Numbered from the stretch's first letter, positions 1 to 7,137 are shown. The stretch: DNA of 8,522 nt from Gammaproteobacteria bacterium (GCA_024278435.1 JAJRTD010000368.1:1-8522); one strand, 5' to 3'. Made by a program: numbers and translations. The notes: generated from the sequence alone by a model not told the origin.

Positions 1-231
1 ACACCGCTGTCCGACATGGTTTATGATGACCAGAAATGGCGCATGGACGATGAAGAAGAGAACCCCTGGCGTGAAGGTAAGCAGGAAGAACTGATTAAAC
101 CGAGAATCAAGGCCAAGTTTTTCCCAAAATACAATTATAATTCTGTCGAAGACCCCAATCCCGGCAGCCTGTTTCAGAATGAATACGAAATCGACAAACC
201 GGTTTCCAATATTTTCAAATACACTTTTTAA
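1..231 (+). CDS. C-terminal part of an unrecognised protein (5' end outside window)
   Basis: The frame is open from the first base (ACA CCG CTG TCC GAC ATG) to a TAA at 229-231, so this is probably the last 76 codons of a longer gene; the ATG at 16 has no Shine-Dalgarno site. The visible part is hydrophilic. It has an acidic cluster (DDEEE) near the start, then a basic stretch rich in K/R, then many aromatic residues and a C-terminal phenylalanine (NIFKYTF). There is no membrane segment and no motif I recognise. The next gene starts 5 bases after the stop, so the two are very likely co-transcribed and perhaps translationally coupled. Because the following two products appear exported, an envelope role is possible, but this is inference from context only. 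Confidence 0.55.
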   Translation, partial: TPLSDMVYDDQKWRMDDEEENPWREGKQEELIKPRIKAKFFPKYNYNSVEDPNPGSLFQNEYEIDKPVSNIFKYTF

Positions 232-236
232 TAAGC

Positions 237-806
237 ATGTTTTACATACAGTCGGCTTTAAGCCTGGTTTTACTGGCCAGCAGTTTTACGGCAACAGCAG
301 AAACCAAGGAAAGCGTTGAGTACAAGTACTACAGTATTTCACCGCGCTCCGTATATGAAATCAAACCCGAGCTCATGCGCCGCTCGCCGATTCGTGACAG
401 ACGCGGCTCGTTCAACGGCCATACCGACTGGTATATCGACTGGTCCTATCAAACCGCCCCCGGACCAGAAGGCTGCCGGGTTTTTGATGTAAAAACCCGG
501 GTCCATGTCATACACACCCTGCCGGCCTTAAGTGAATATGTGACAGACAAACGGACGATTGAAGTTTTCACGACATTCAGCGATGCACTGACAAAACACG
601 AAAAAAACCACGGCAATAACGGCCTGCTTGCCGCCAGGGAAATTGACCGAGCCTTCACCACCATGCCGCCACAGCCGGACTGTCGCTACCTGGCACGAAT
701 GCTTGAGCAGGCCGGCAATGCCATCGTACAGAAATATATTCAGGCTGATAATGAATATGACCGATCCACCCTGAACGGGCAGACGGAAGGCGCTGTCATT
801 TACTAG
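237..806 (+). CDS. Secreted DUF922-type putative Zn-dependent protease
   Basis: This 189-residue protein begins with a typical signal peptide: a hydrophobic core (ALSLVLLASSF) and a likely signal peptidase I site after TATA, near residue 21. It should therefore act in the periplasm or outside the cell. Residues 121-125 are HEKNH, an HExxH zinc-metalloprotease motif, followed by a helix-like GLLAAREID segment. The overall pattern resembles the DUF922 / predicted secreted Zn-dependent protease family. Two cysteines, C80 and C149, could form a disulfide in the oxidising periplasm. Metal binding and proteolysis are predicted from the motif and family, not shown, and the substrate is unknown. The start is set by the signal peptide. 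The gene lies 5 bases after the upstream stop and 27 bases before the next gene, indicating one operon. No strong Shine-Dalgarno is visible, consistent with coupling to upstream translation. Confidence 0.8.
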   Translation: MFYIQSALSLVLLASSFTATAETKESVEYKYYSISPRSVYEIKPELMRRSPIRDRRGSFNGHTDWYIDWSYQTAPGPEGCRVFDVKTRVHVIHTLPALSEYVTDKRTIEVFTTFSDALTKHEKNHGNNGLLAAREIDRAFTTMPPQPDCRYLARMLEQAGNAIVQKYIQADNEYDRSTLNGQTEGAVIY

Positions 807-833
807 CCACTCGACAGGACATCTGCAAGTAAC

Positions 834-1445
834 ATGTCAGGCCATCCAGTTCGCAGCCACCTTGCAGCAATCCTGTTATTGATCCCTGCGACGAATACTT
901 TTTCTGCCAGCATCAGTTTTGACTATGCAGAGGCCACCTTCGCCTCGGGCACAATAAACCGGGATGAAACACCCGGTGAAATTGAAGGCAATGGTATCGG
1001 CTTTGCCCTGTCGCTCGGTTTTAATCCACACTACGCCATAGCCCTGAGTGTACTGGCAACCACCTTTGGAACCTTTCAATACCAGCCGGTTGATACCATT
1101 AAAACATCCAGGCTGGGTCTGACTGCGCACACCGAAGTTGCACAGGCGACCGAGGTGTTCGGCAACGCATCACTGCTCAAGGCTGAAATCACTTCGACCA
1201 GTGCAGGTGTATCGGCAAGTGACAGCGACATCGGCTATAGCCTGAATGTCGGCATACGCCATTTTTTAAGCCAGTCATTTGAGCTGGAACTTGGCATCTC
1301 TCATTTTTATGCTTTTGATTATCCTGCCAATACCTTCAATAGCGAGATACGCTACTATGTACGCAAACGGCTGTCGCTGGGACTCGCCTACAAGACCGGC
1401 GATAACAAGGACGCACTATTGATAAACGCGCGCATGAGCTTCTAG
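834..1445 (+). CDS. Small outer-membrane beta-barrel protein
   Basis: The 203-residue product has a signal peptide (hydrophobic LAAILLLIPA, predicted cleavage near TFSA at about residue 25). The mature part is rich in alternating polar and hydrophobic stretches typical of transmembrane beta strands, for example GIGFALSLGFN, YAIALSVLATTF, SLNVGIRHFL and LSLGLAYKTG. It ends in phenylalanine (ARMSF), the usual C-terminal signal for the BAM assembly machinery. At about 180 mature residues it fits an 8-strand barrel of the OmpA/OmpX or general 'outer membrane beta-barrel' type. I cannot assign a specific family or ligand. It follows the putative protease by 27 bases and is the last gene of the run before a strong terminator. 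An AGGA-like site about 15 bases upstream is further from the ATG than ideal. Confidence 0.75.
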   Translation: MSGHPVRSHLAAILLLIPATNTFSASISFDYAEATFASGTINRDETPGEIEGNGIGFALSLGFNPHYAIALSVLATTFGTFQYQPVDTIKTSRLGLTAHTEVAQATEVFGNASLLKAEITSTSAGVSASDSDIGYSLNVGIRHFLSQSFELELGISHFYAFDYPANTFNSEIRYYVRKRLSLGLAYKTGDNKDALLINARMSF

Positions 1446-1494
1446 GCGCAACAGCTCGCGCTGCAAGGCAAGGCAAACAACTCACTGCCATAAT

Positions 1495-1523
1495 AAAAAT
1501 GCCCGGATGACCGGGCATTTTTT
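1495..1523. terminator. Bidirectional intrinsic terminator between convergent genes
   Basis: Arms 1495-1506 and 1511-1522 are perfectly complementary over 12 bp around an ATGA loop. The core is GC-rich (GCCCGG/CCGGGC), and each strand reads a run of five or six T at the end of the stem. It lies between the outer-membrane protein gene (stop 1445) and the end of typA (1551), so it can stop transcription from both sides. Confidence 0.92.
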
Positions 1524-1550
1524 ATACAAAAACCAGACGGATCCGGTTGA

Positions 1551-3371
1551 TTATTTCTTTCCCCGGCCGCGGCTGGCTGTTTTACGCTCGTGCTCTTTTA
1601 ACAGCTTTTTACGAATGCGAATATTTTCCGGTGTCACTTCAACCAGTTCATCGTCATCAATAAATTCCAGGGCCTGTTCCAGGGTGAACTTGATATGCGG
1701 CGACAGGGTCAGCGCATCATCGGTGCCTGATGCACGCACGTTGGTCAGCGGCTTGGGTTTTATCGGGTTAACCACCAGATCATTATCACGCGAGTGAATA
1801 CCAACGATCTGGCCCTCGTAGATTTCCTGGTTATTACCAACCAGCAGCTTGCCGCGTTCCTGCAGAGGACACAGCGAATAAGCCACCGCCTTGCCCTGCG
1901 AATTTGAAATCATCACACCATTAATGCGCTGGCCGATACTGTCTTTTACTTCCGGGCCGTAATGGTCAAACACGCTGTATAACAGGCCGGTGCCGGAAGT
2001 CATGGTCAGAAACTCGGTACGGAATCCGATCAATCCACGCGCCGGAATAATATAGTCCAGGCGGACACGGCCCTTGCCGTCCTGCACCATGTCTTTCAGT
2101 TCGGCCTTGCGCACACCGAGCGCTTCCATTACTGAACCCTGATGATCCAGTTCGATGTCCACGGTAAGCTCTTCATAAGGCTCCTGTTTTACGCCATCTA
2201 CTTCGTGAATAATAACTTCCGGGCGGCCAACGGCCAGCTCGAAATTTTCACGGCGCATGGTTTCAATCAGTACCGAAAGATGTAATTCACCACGACCGGA
2301 TACCTTGTACTTGTCACCCTCAACCTGCTCAACACGTAGCGCCACATTATGTTTCAGTTCCTGCTGCAGACGGTCCCAGATATTACGGCTGGTTACAAAC
2401 TTGCCTTCCTTGCCGGAAAACGGTGAACTGTTGGGCTGAAACATCATGCTGATGGTCGGCTCGTCCACGGTCATTGGCGGCAGTGCTTCAACATGGTTCG
2501 GATCACAGACGGTATCGGAAATGGACAACGGATCGATACCGGTAATGGCAACAATATCACCGGCCTGGGCTTCATCGGTTTCAATGCGTTCCAGGCCATG
2601 GAAACCCAGCACCTGCAAGATCTTTCCACTGCGCTGCTTGCCGTCATCATCGACAATTTTTACCGGCATATTCGGTTTGGCAACACCACGACGGATACGG
2701 CCGATACCGATAATACCAACGTAGGAGTTGTAATCCAGGGTTGAAATCTGCAGCTGAAACGGGCCGTTCACGTCCACTTCCGGTGCATGAACGTGTTCCA
2801 CAATGGCTTCAAACAGCGGGGTCATGTCGCCTTCAGTAATATCTGAATCAATACCGGCATATCCGTTGATCGCCGAGGCATAAACCACCGGGAAGTCCAG
2901 CTGTTCATCGGTAGCACCCAGCTTGTCGAAAAGGTCGAAGGTTAAATCCAGCGCGTTGTCCGGGTTGGCGCCTTCACGGTCAATCTTGTTGATAACTACG
3001 ATGGGTTTAAAACCCATGGCAAATGCTTTCTGGGTAACAAAACGGGTCTGTGGCATGGGGCCGTCAACGGCATCAACCAGCAGCAGAACCGAGTCCACCA
3101 TCGACAGCACACGTTCAACCTCACCGCCGAAGTCGGCATGTCCCGGTGTATCCACGATATTGATGTGATAACCATTCCAGTTGATGGCGGTATTCTTGGA
3201 GGTAATGGTAATGCCGCGCTCTTTCTCCTGGTCACTGGAATCCATAACACGTTCGGTTGGCGCCTTGCGCTCATCCAGTGTGCCTGACTGCTGCAATAAC
3301 TGGTCAACCAGCGTGGTCTTGCCATGGTCTACATGGGCAATAATAGCGATGTTACGGATTTTGGCGCTCAC
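1551..3371 (-). CDS. typA: Ribosome-associated translational GTPase TypA/BipA
   Basis: This 606-residue protein is full length for the family (E. coli BipA is about 607). It is a GTPase related to EF-G and LepA that binds the ribosome and supports growth under cold and other stress and 50S subunit maturation. GTP-binding motifs are all present: P-loop AHVDHGKTT (12-20), switch I ERGITI (51-56), DTPGH (74-78), NKID (128-131) and the ASA of G5 (165-167). Translation-factor domain II and two EF-G-like alpha/beta domains follow, then the BipA-specific C-terminal domain and a basic tail ([20 protein letters not shown]). The start codon is GTG at 3371-3369, giving [18 protein letters not shown], the normal N terminus. 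An AAAGAG site lies 8 bases upstream, with a consensus -10 further up. It converges on the outer-membrane protein gene and ends at a shared terminator. Confidence 0.98.
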   Translation of the reverse strand: MSAKIRNIAIIAHVDHGKTTLVDQLLQQSGTLDERKAPTERVMDSSDQEKERGITITSKNTAINWNGYHINIVDTPGHADFGGEVERVLSMVDSVLLLVDAVDGPMPQTRFVTQKAFAMGFKPIVVINKIDREGANPDNALDLTFDLFDKLGATDEQLDFPVVYASAINGYAGIDSDITEGDMTPLFEAIVEHVHAPEVDVNGPFQLQISTLDYNSYVGIIGIGRIRRGVAKPNMPVKIVDDDGKQRSGKILQVLGFHGLERIETDEAQAGDIVAITGIDPLSISDTVCDPNHVEALPPMTVDEPTISMMFQPNSSPFSGKEGKFVTSRNIWDRLQQELKHNVALRVEQVEGDKYKVSGRGELHLSVLIETMRRENFELAVGRPEVIIHEVDGVKQEPYEELTVDIELDHQGSVMEALGVRKAELKDMVQDGKGRVRLDYIIPARGLIGFRTEFLTMTSGTGLLYSVFDHYGPEVKDSIGQRINGVMISNSQGKAVAYSLCPLQERGKLLVGNNQEIYEGQIVGIHSRDNDLVVNPIKPKPLTNVRASGTDDALTLSPHIKFTLEQALEFIDDDELVEVTPENIRIRKKLLKEHERKTASRGRGKK

Positions 3372-3379
3372 AATACTTA

Positions 3380-3385
3380 CTCTTT
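3380..3385 (-). promoter_or_regulatory. Shine-Dalgarno site of typA (supports the GTG start)
   Basis: On the minus strand the sequence reads AAAGAG, then 8 bases, then GTG. The spacing is right for initiation at the GTG at 3371, and there is no in-frame ATG nearby that would give a better N terminus. Confidence 0.65.
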
Positions 3386-3404
3386 AAATAGAAAAAAGGG
3401 ACGC

Positions 3405-3410
3405 ATTATA
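3405..3410 (-). promoter_or_regulatory. Probable typA promoter -10 element
   Basis: The minus strand reads TATAAT, a perfect sigma-70 -10 hexamer, followed by the GC-rich discriminator GCGTCCC. A start site about 7 bases downstream would give a leader of roughly 27 bases to the GTG. No good -35 hexamer is found 16-18 bp upstream (CAGTTT at 17 bp is the nearest), so a weak or activated promoter is possible. GC-rich discriminators are a known feature of promoters inhibited by ppGpp/DksA; applying that to this site is inference. Confidence 0.5.
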
Positions 3411-3465
3411 GGCGCTTTCGAGAAAATAAACTGCACTAATTTCGGGTTATGCGACTAAAAAAACT

Positions 3466-3585
3466 AATTTTTACCACAGAGGCACAGAGAGCACAGAGTT
3501 TTTTTATTGTTACTGCGCCGTAGGCGCAGTAACAAAATAAATCGTTTTTCTCTGTGCCCTCTGTGCCTCTATGGTAAAAAAATTC
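3466..3585. repeat. Nested palindromic repeat with CACAGAG arms (MITE/REP-like)
   Basis: The outer arms are 3473-3498 and 3550-3575: 26 bp with 24 matching positions, extended outward by T-run/A-run pairing. Each arm is built from the heptamer CACAGAG; the left arm has three copies at 3475, 3483 and 3492. Between the outer arms sits an independent perfect 13-bp hairpin (3507-3519 with 3523-3535, loop GTA). The element fills most of the gap between the stop of the membrane-protein gene (3593) and the typA promoter. On the minus strand the outer arm is followed within a few bases by a run of seven T, so it could help end transcription of the upstream operon. No target-site duplication is clear. 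I know similar CACAGAG-rich palindromes as dispersed repeats in environmental bacteria, but cannot confirm the copy number here. Confidence 0.85.
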
Positions 3586-3592
3586 TTTTAAA

Positions 3593-4273
3593 TCATAAAC
3601 CTATCCAGTGACTCACTGCTTTCCTGGCTTCCTTGTTGGCGGGACGGGCGATCAGCCCGGTGCGGCTGATTGAGATACGGTATTTGGCGCCGTTGGTCAT
3701 CGGCAGGTAAACCGCGCTGCCATAGGCGGCATCCACCCAGTGTACCCAGTCCTGGTATTTATGGGCGAACTGCCATAAATCGAACTTCTCGTTTTCCAGC
3801 ATGGCCGGCTTTTTCACCAGTGAAACCACGCTGCGCGAGCGCTGCTGCTCCTCGGTTATATCGGTATAGCGACCGGAAATCCGGTGCAGGCGGTAATTGG
3901 CATCCAGCCCGAACAGCGTGGCCAGCCCCTGCCAGGTCAGTACCTGCGCATCAAGCTGCCATTCATCGCCCTTCAGCTTGACGCTTTGCTGAAAATCAGA
4001 ATCCAGCGAGTTGATTTTTGCCCGGTAGTCCTGCTCGGCGATCTGCTCAAAACTGATTTCAGCGATGGCCTGCTCATAAGTAAGGCGCTGATAGGTATAG
4101 AGATTGGATGCCAGCAGAAAAGAAGCGGCCGCCAGCGACAGCAAAAGCAAAGCAGAGAATTCGAGGCCAACGCCGTGGAGAATACGGCGCTGAATTAATC
4201 GTTTAAAACCGGTAAATACAAACGCCAGACCAGCAACAGCAAACAGTACGCTTATTAAGGTAAGGTGCGTCAT
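3593..4273 (-). CDS. Two-helix inner-membrane protein of unknown function
   Basis: The 226-residue product has two hydrophobic segments near the N terminus: about residues 4-21 (TLISVLFAVAGLAFVFTG) and about 37-57 (GLEFSALLLLSLAAASFLLAS). They are separated by a short basic loop (KRLIQRR), which should be cytoplasmic. The remaining ~165 residues are soluble and, with this topology, would also start on the cytoplasmic or periplasmic face depending on orientation; the positive-inside rule puts both ends in the periplasm. The soluble part is rich in tryptophan, aspartate and tyrosine and has no motif I recognise. Similar small proteins have been labelled 'multidrug efflux' or 'cation transporter' in databases, but two helices do not make a transporter and I do not adopt that name. 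It follows the TPR gene by 11 bases, with an AGGG site in that gap (rc of 4279-4282), so the two form an operon. Confidence 0.7.
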   Translation of the reverse strand: MTHLTLISVLFAVAGLAFVFTGFKRLIQRRILHGVGLEFSALLLLSLAAASFLLASNLYTYQRLTYEQAIAEISFEQIAEQDYRAKINSLDSDFQQSVKLKGDEWQLDAQVLTWQGLATLFGLDANYRLHRISGRYTDITEEQQRSRSVVSLVKKPAMLENEKFDLWQFAHKYQDWVHWVDAAYGSAVYLPMTNGAKYRISISRTGLIARPANKEARKAVSHWIGL

Positions 4274-4284
4274 TCAAACCCTGC

Positions 4285-5316
4285 TTAATTCTTGATGCGG
4301 TCCCTTGCTGCCTGTGCTTTTTCGGGAAAACCGGCTTCGTCACAAAGACGCGCCATTTCTTCCAGGGCACGGACGTTATCCTTATCCACTTCCAGCGCCT
4401 GTTCACAAAAATGACAGGCTTTCTCGAAATCGCCCTGCTTTTGCGCCACGCGGGCCAGGCCCAGCACAGCAAAAAGGTCATGGCTGACTTTCAGGCTGGC
4501 CATATAATGCTCAATGGCGTCATCCAGGCGACCCAGTGATACCAGCGCATCGCCGACACGGGTCCACAGTGCCTGGTTTTCCGGTTCCTGGTCCAGGATT
4601 TTGCCCCACCAGAACACGGCTTTTTCCATATCCAGCTTGCCGCGGAAGCAGTCGCCCATGCCGAACAGGGCAAAGTTGTTCTTCGGATCGAGCTCCAGTG
4701 CCATTTCATAATAATCCATGGCACGGTCAAATTCTTTACGACGGCGGTAGATATTGCCGATCATGGTCATCAGCACAACATTGTGCGAGGTATTTTTTGA
4801 CAGCAGCTTTTCAAAACAGGCCAGCGCTTTTTCATCATCATGCTGCGAGTAATACACATTACCCAGGCCCAGCAGGGCAAACGGATCGTAAGGCTTGATT
4901 TCCAGTGACTGCTGGTAAAAATCAATGGCGTTTTCGGTGTCGTTGAGCTTGTGATAAGCATCGGCAATACGCACCATTACATGGCTGTCTTTCTCATTGA
5001 TTTCCAGGTAACGCAGCCAGAACGGGATCGCCTGCAAAGGCTGCTTCATACCGCGGCGGGCATCACCGGCACCACGCAGGGCAAAAATGTTGGTCGGATC
5101 TGTCTTTAATACCGCGTCATACTGCGCGCCGGACTCTTCAAAACGGTTCAGCTTGCGGTAGACATCACCCAGGCCTGAAAGCACATAGGGATTTTCCGGG
5201 TCCATTTCCCTGGCTTCCAGGTAAACTTTTTCAGCCGATTCAAGCTGGCCGGCACGGAACAGTCGGCTGCCCTTTTTGGATAACTCGATAACTGCTTTTT
5301 TTGATATTTCAGGCAT
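4285..5316 (-). CDS. Tetratricopeptide-repeat (TPR) protein, ten repeats
   Basis: The 343 residues divide almost completely into ten consecutive 30-35-residue TPR units, starting at about residues 8, 42, 76, 110, 144, 178, 213, 247, 280 and 314. Each has the usual pattern of small residues at positions 8 and 20 and often a closing P, for example LGDVYRKLNRFEESGAQYD and LGNVYYSQHDDEKALACFE. The protein is therefore a solenoid scaffold for protein-protein contacts. No signal peptide, membrane helix or catalytic domain is present, so it should be cytoplasmic. The tenth repeat is incomplete and forms the C terminus. The specific partner cannot be read from sequence; the co-transcribed membrane protein 11 bases downstream is the natural candidate. 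The start at 5316 is the first ATG before the first repeat; its upstream region is A-rich with no clear Shine-Dalgarno. Confidence 0.88.
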   Translation of the reverse strand: MPEISKKAVIELSKKGSRLFRAGQLESAEKVYLEAREMDPENPYVLSGLGDVYRKLNRFEESGAQYDAVLKTDPTNIFALRGAGDARRGMKQPLQAIPFWLRYLEINEKDSHVMVRIADAYHKLNDTENAIDFYQQSLEIKPYDPFALLGLGNVYYSQHDDEKALACFEKLLSKNTSHNVVLMTMIGNIYRRRKEFDRAMDYYEMALELDPKNNFALFGMGDCFRGKLDMEKAVFWWGKILDQEPENQALWTRVGDALVSLGRLDDAIEHYMASLKVSHDLFAVLGLARVAQKQGDFEKACHFCEQALEVDKDNVRALEEMARLCDEAGFPEKAQAARDRIKN

Positions 5317-5557
5317 GTTTATTTGGTCTTATTTTTAACTTGTTTTTAATGAGTGAATCTTACAATGATAATTCTTCAGTTTATAGCGTATTGTAAATGT
5401 TATGCAGCAGGAAGTGGTGAATTATCGTAAATTGCCCGATTTCATTCAAGATCCGGCATTTCAGCATGCCGGGGCAAGCGCCTGCCTGTCCGGATAGCGG
5501 CACTACCGGCCAAAACAAACTCGTACAATCCATCGTGCTGTCGTAAAATGGCCCATA
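5317..5557. other. Divergent intergenic region with inverted repeat and GC-rich hairpins
   Basis: This 241-base gap separates the divergent TPR and exonuclease genes and must hold both promoters. The left half is AT-rich and contains the inverted repeat TTACAAT (5360-5366) / ATTGTAA (5390-5396), with centres 30 bp apart. The right half is GC-rich and contains a perfect 7-bp hairpin (5453-5459 with 5466-5472, loop TTCAGC) and an imperfect CCGG(A)TAG/CTACCGG stem at 5490-5509. TACAAT (5524-5529) and TAAAAT (5544-5549) are possible -10 hexamers for the exonuclease gene, but neither has a clear -35. No convincing gene lies here. Confidence 0.5.
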
Positions 5558-6472
5558 ATGAGCAGTGACAACAATAATCAGAATACAAAACGCGCCTACC
5601 TGATCGACAGCAGCATCTATATCTTCCGCGGCTGGCACGTTTACTCCGAAGATATTGTTGACCGTGACGGCAACCCCTGCAATGCCATTTACGGATTCAC
5701 CGAGTTTCTGCGCGAGATACTGGAACTGGAGCAGCCGGAATATATTGCCTGCGCCTTTGACGCCAAACAGACCAATTCCTATCGCCGGGAAATATTCCCC
5801 GAGTACAAGGCCAACCGCCCGACACAGCCCGCCGAACTGAAAAATCAGTTTAAACACTGCCGTGATTTCTGCCGCGCCGCCGGCATTGCCGATTTTTCCA
5901 GCAACCGTTTTGAAGGCGATGACATTATCGGCACCCTGGCAACGCAGTTACGTGCAGACGGTTTTAAAATCACCATCCTCAGCGCCGACAAGGATCTTGC
6001 CCAGCTGCTTAGACCCGGTGACATCTGGTGGGATTACGCGCGCAATAAAATCCTGCACTATAAAGACGTGGAGAAAAACTTCGGCGTTAAACCCGAGCTG
6101 ATTGCCGACCTGCTGGCCCTGGCTGGCGACAAGGTGGACAACATTCCAGGCATCCCCGGGGTCGGTTATAAAATGGCTTCCAACCTGTTAAAAAAATATC
6201 CCGGCGTTGAACACATCATGGAAAACATCGACCACATTTCCGAAATGAAATTCCGCGGCTCCAAACGCATACAGCTGCTGATCGAACAGCATCAGCACAT
6301 CCTGCCGATGACCAAACAGTTAACTACGATTGTTACCGACGCCGAATTCAAGGGGCCGAAAACCGACCTGCGCTGGAACGGTATAAACGAAGACGCCATG
6401 ATCAACCTGTTCAACCATTTCAACGCGGCCCGGGCACGTCGTCAGCGCTGGTATGATCTGCAACCGGTGTGA
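5558..6472 (+). CDS. Stand-alone 5'-3' exonuclease / flap endonuclease
   Basis: The 304-residue protein matches the N-terminal 5'-nuclease domain of DNA polymerase I and its stand-alone relatives (FEN family), which cut 5' flaps and RNA primers in replication and repair. The PIN-like fold runs from LIDSS (15-19). The metal-binding acidic set looks complete: D17, D68 (AFDAK), E119/D121/D122 (FEGDDIIG), D144 and D146 (SADKDLAQL), and D191 and D194 (AGDKVDNIPG). The helical arch is marked by RREIFPEYKANRP (76-88). The helix-three-turn-helix DNA-binding element is centred on GIPGVG (198-203). There is no polymerase domain, and the C terminus ends soon after the nuclease fold (RRQRWYDLQPV). Length is greater than E. 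coli Xni (about 250), so I give no symbol. The start is the first in-frame ATG; no strong Shine-Dalgarno is seen. Confidence 0.93.
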   Translation: MSSDNNNQNTKRAYLIDSSIYIFRGWHVYSEDIVDRDGNPCNAIYGFTEFLREILELEQPEYIACAFDAKQTNSYRREIFPEYKANRPTQPAELKNQFKHCRDFCRAAGIADFSSNRFEGDDIIGTLATQLRADGFKITILSADKDLAQLLRPGDIWWDYARNKILHYKDVEKNFGVKPELIADLLALAGDKVDNIPGIPGVGYKMASNLLKKYPGVEHIMENIDHISEMKFRGSKRIQLLIEQHQHILPMTKQLTTIVTDAEFKGPKTDLRWNGINEDAMINLFNHFNAARARRQRWYDLQPV

Positions 6473-6477
6473 AACAC

Positions 6478-6582
6478 GTTGTTCGCTGTTCGTTATTCGT
6501 TGTTCGTAAAAATGAAAAGCATACGCTCATCTGTATTAAACCCCGGGCTTTTACGATCGACGAATAACGACCCACGAACAAC
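6478..6582. repeat. Palindromic repeat with TTnTTCG heptamer arms filling the exonuclease-rluE spacer
   Basis: Arms 6478-6511 and 6549-6582 are inverted copies of 34 bp with 29 matches, around a 37-base loop. The left arm is itself a tandem run of degenerate heptamers: TTGTTCG, CTGTTCG, TTATTCG, TTGTTCG. The element begins 5 bases after the exonuclease stop and ends 9 bases before the rluE ATG, so it occupies nearly the whole spacer, including the place where a Shine-Dalgarno site would be. In RNA it could fold into a long stem in front of rluE. The family is not named here; the design (palindrome, short, intergenic) is REP/MITE-like. Confidence 0.82.
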
Positions 6583-6591
6583 GCCGCTTTT

Positions 6592-7137
6592 ATGATCATC
6601 CTGTTTAACAAACCCTTTGACGTCCTCTGCCAGTTCACCGATGAACACGGCCGCAAGACCCTGGCGGATTATATAAAACAGAAAAACGTCTATGCCGCCG
6701 GCCGTCTCGACCGTGACAGCGAGGGTCTGCTGGTGCTGACCGACGACGGCAGGCTGCAGCACAAGATCACCGACCCGAAAAACAAAATGGAGAAGACCTA
6801 CCGGGTGCAGGTTGAAGGCGAGATAACGGATACCGCTATTAGCCAGTTAAAAAAAGGCGTCGTCCTCAAAGACGGCTTAACGCTGCCGGCAAAGGCAAGA
6901 AAGATAACCGAACCGGAAGATCTGTGGCCCCGTGTGCCACCGATCCGGCAACGTAAAAATATTCCAACCTCATGGCTGGAACTCACAATCACAGAGGGGC
7001 GCAACCGGCAGGTCAGGCGAATGACGGCGGCCGTTGGCTTTCCAACTTTACGGCTTATTCGCTACCGGATTGGTGAGTGGACAATTAATAATATTGATAA
7101 CGGCAGTTACTCCCTTATAGAAAAACGAGCAACCTGA
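6592..7137 (+). CDS. rluE: 23S rRNA pseudouridine synthase, RluE type (RsuA family)
   Basis: The 181-residue enzyme belongs to the RsuA/RluB/E/F family, which isomerises specific uridines in rRNA to pseudouridine; RluE of E. coli acts on U2457 of 23S rRNA. The catalytic motif [19 protein letters not shown] (35-53) gives D40 as the catalytic aspartate. The supporting KTYRV (68-72), [10 protein letters not shown] (135-144) and [13 protein letters not shown] (149-161) motifs are present. The protein starts straight at [11 protein letters not shown], with no N-terminal S4 RNA-binding domain, as in RluE and unlike RsuA, RluB and RluF. Assignment to RluE rather than another S4-less member is by overall pattern. 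The start is set by the conserved N-terminal FNKPFDVL. No Shine-Dalgarno is visible, because the spacer upstream is filled by the 6478-6582 palindrome. It is in the same direction as the exonuclease and may be co-transcribed. Confidence 0.93.
   Translation: MIILFNKPFDVLCQFTDEHGRKTLADYIKQKNVYAAGRLDRDSEGLLVLTDDGRLQHKITDPKNKMEKTYRVQVEGEITDTAISQLKKGVVLKDGLTLPAKARKITEPEDLWPRVPPIRQRKNIPTSWLELTITEGRNRQVRRMTAAVGFPTLRLIRYRIGEWTINNIDNGSYSLIEKRAT

Noticed and set aside
3507..3535. Perfect 13-bp inner hairpin as an intrinsic terminator
   Set aside because: Neither strand has a T-run directly after this stem; on the minus strand it is followed by AATAAAAAAA. Only the outer arms are near a T-run.
3473..3575. 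CACAGAG heptamers considered as a CRISPR-like or iteron array
   Set aside because: Units are 7 bp at 8-9 bp spacing with no spacers, and are arranged as an inverted pair; this is a palindromic repeat, and there is no replication gene nearby to support iterons.
3593..4273. Naming the membrane protein a multidrug or cation transporter
   Set aside because: Only two hydrophobic segments and no transporter motif are visible; the label is not supported by the sequence.
5402..5497. 31-codon open frame (MQQEVVNYRKLP...) in the divergent gap
   Set aside because: No Shine-Dalgarno, no recognisable motif, and it overlaps the hairpins; a frame this short is expected by chance.
5453..5509. Hairpin series as an integron attC site
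   Set aside because: The R''/R' core sites (RYYYAAC/GTTRRRY) are not found at the ends, and there is no integrase or cassette array.
5548..5568. Six-codon out-of-frame upstream ORF overlapping the exonuclease start (MAHNEQ)
   Set aside because: Could be a coupling device, but has no ribosome binding site and is easily a chance event.
5381..5857. 158-codon frame on the minus strand
   Set aside because: It runs antisense through the well-supported exonuclease gene and has no family signature; a shadow frame.
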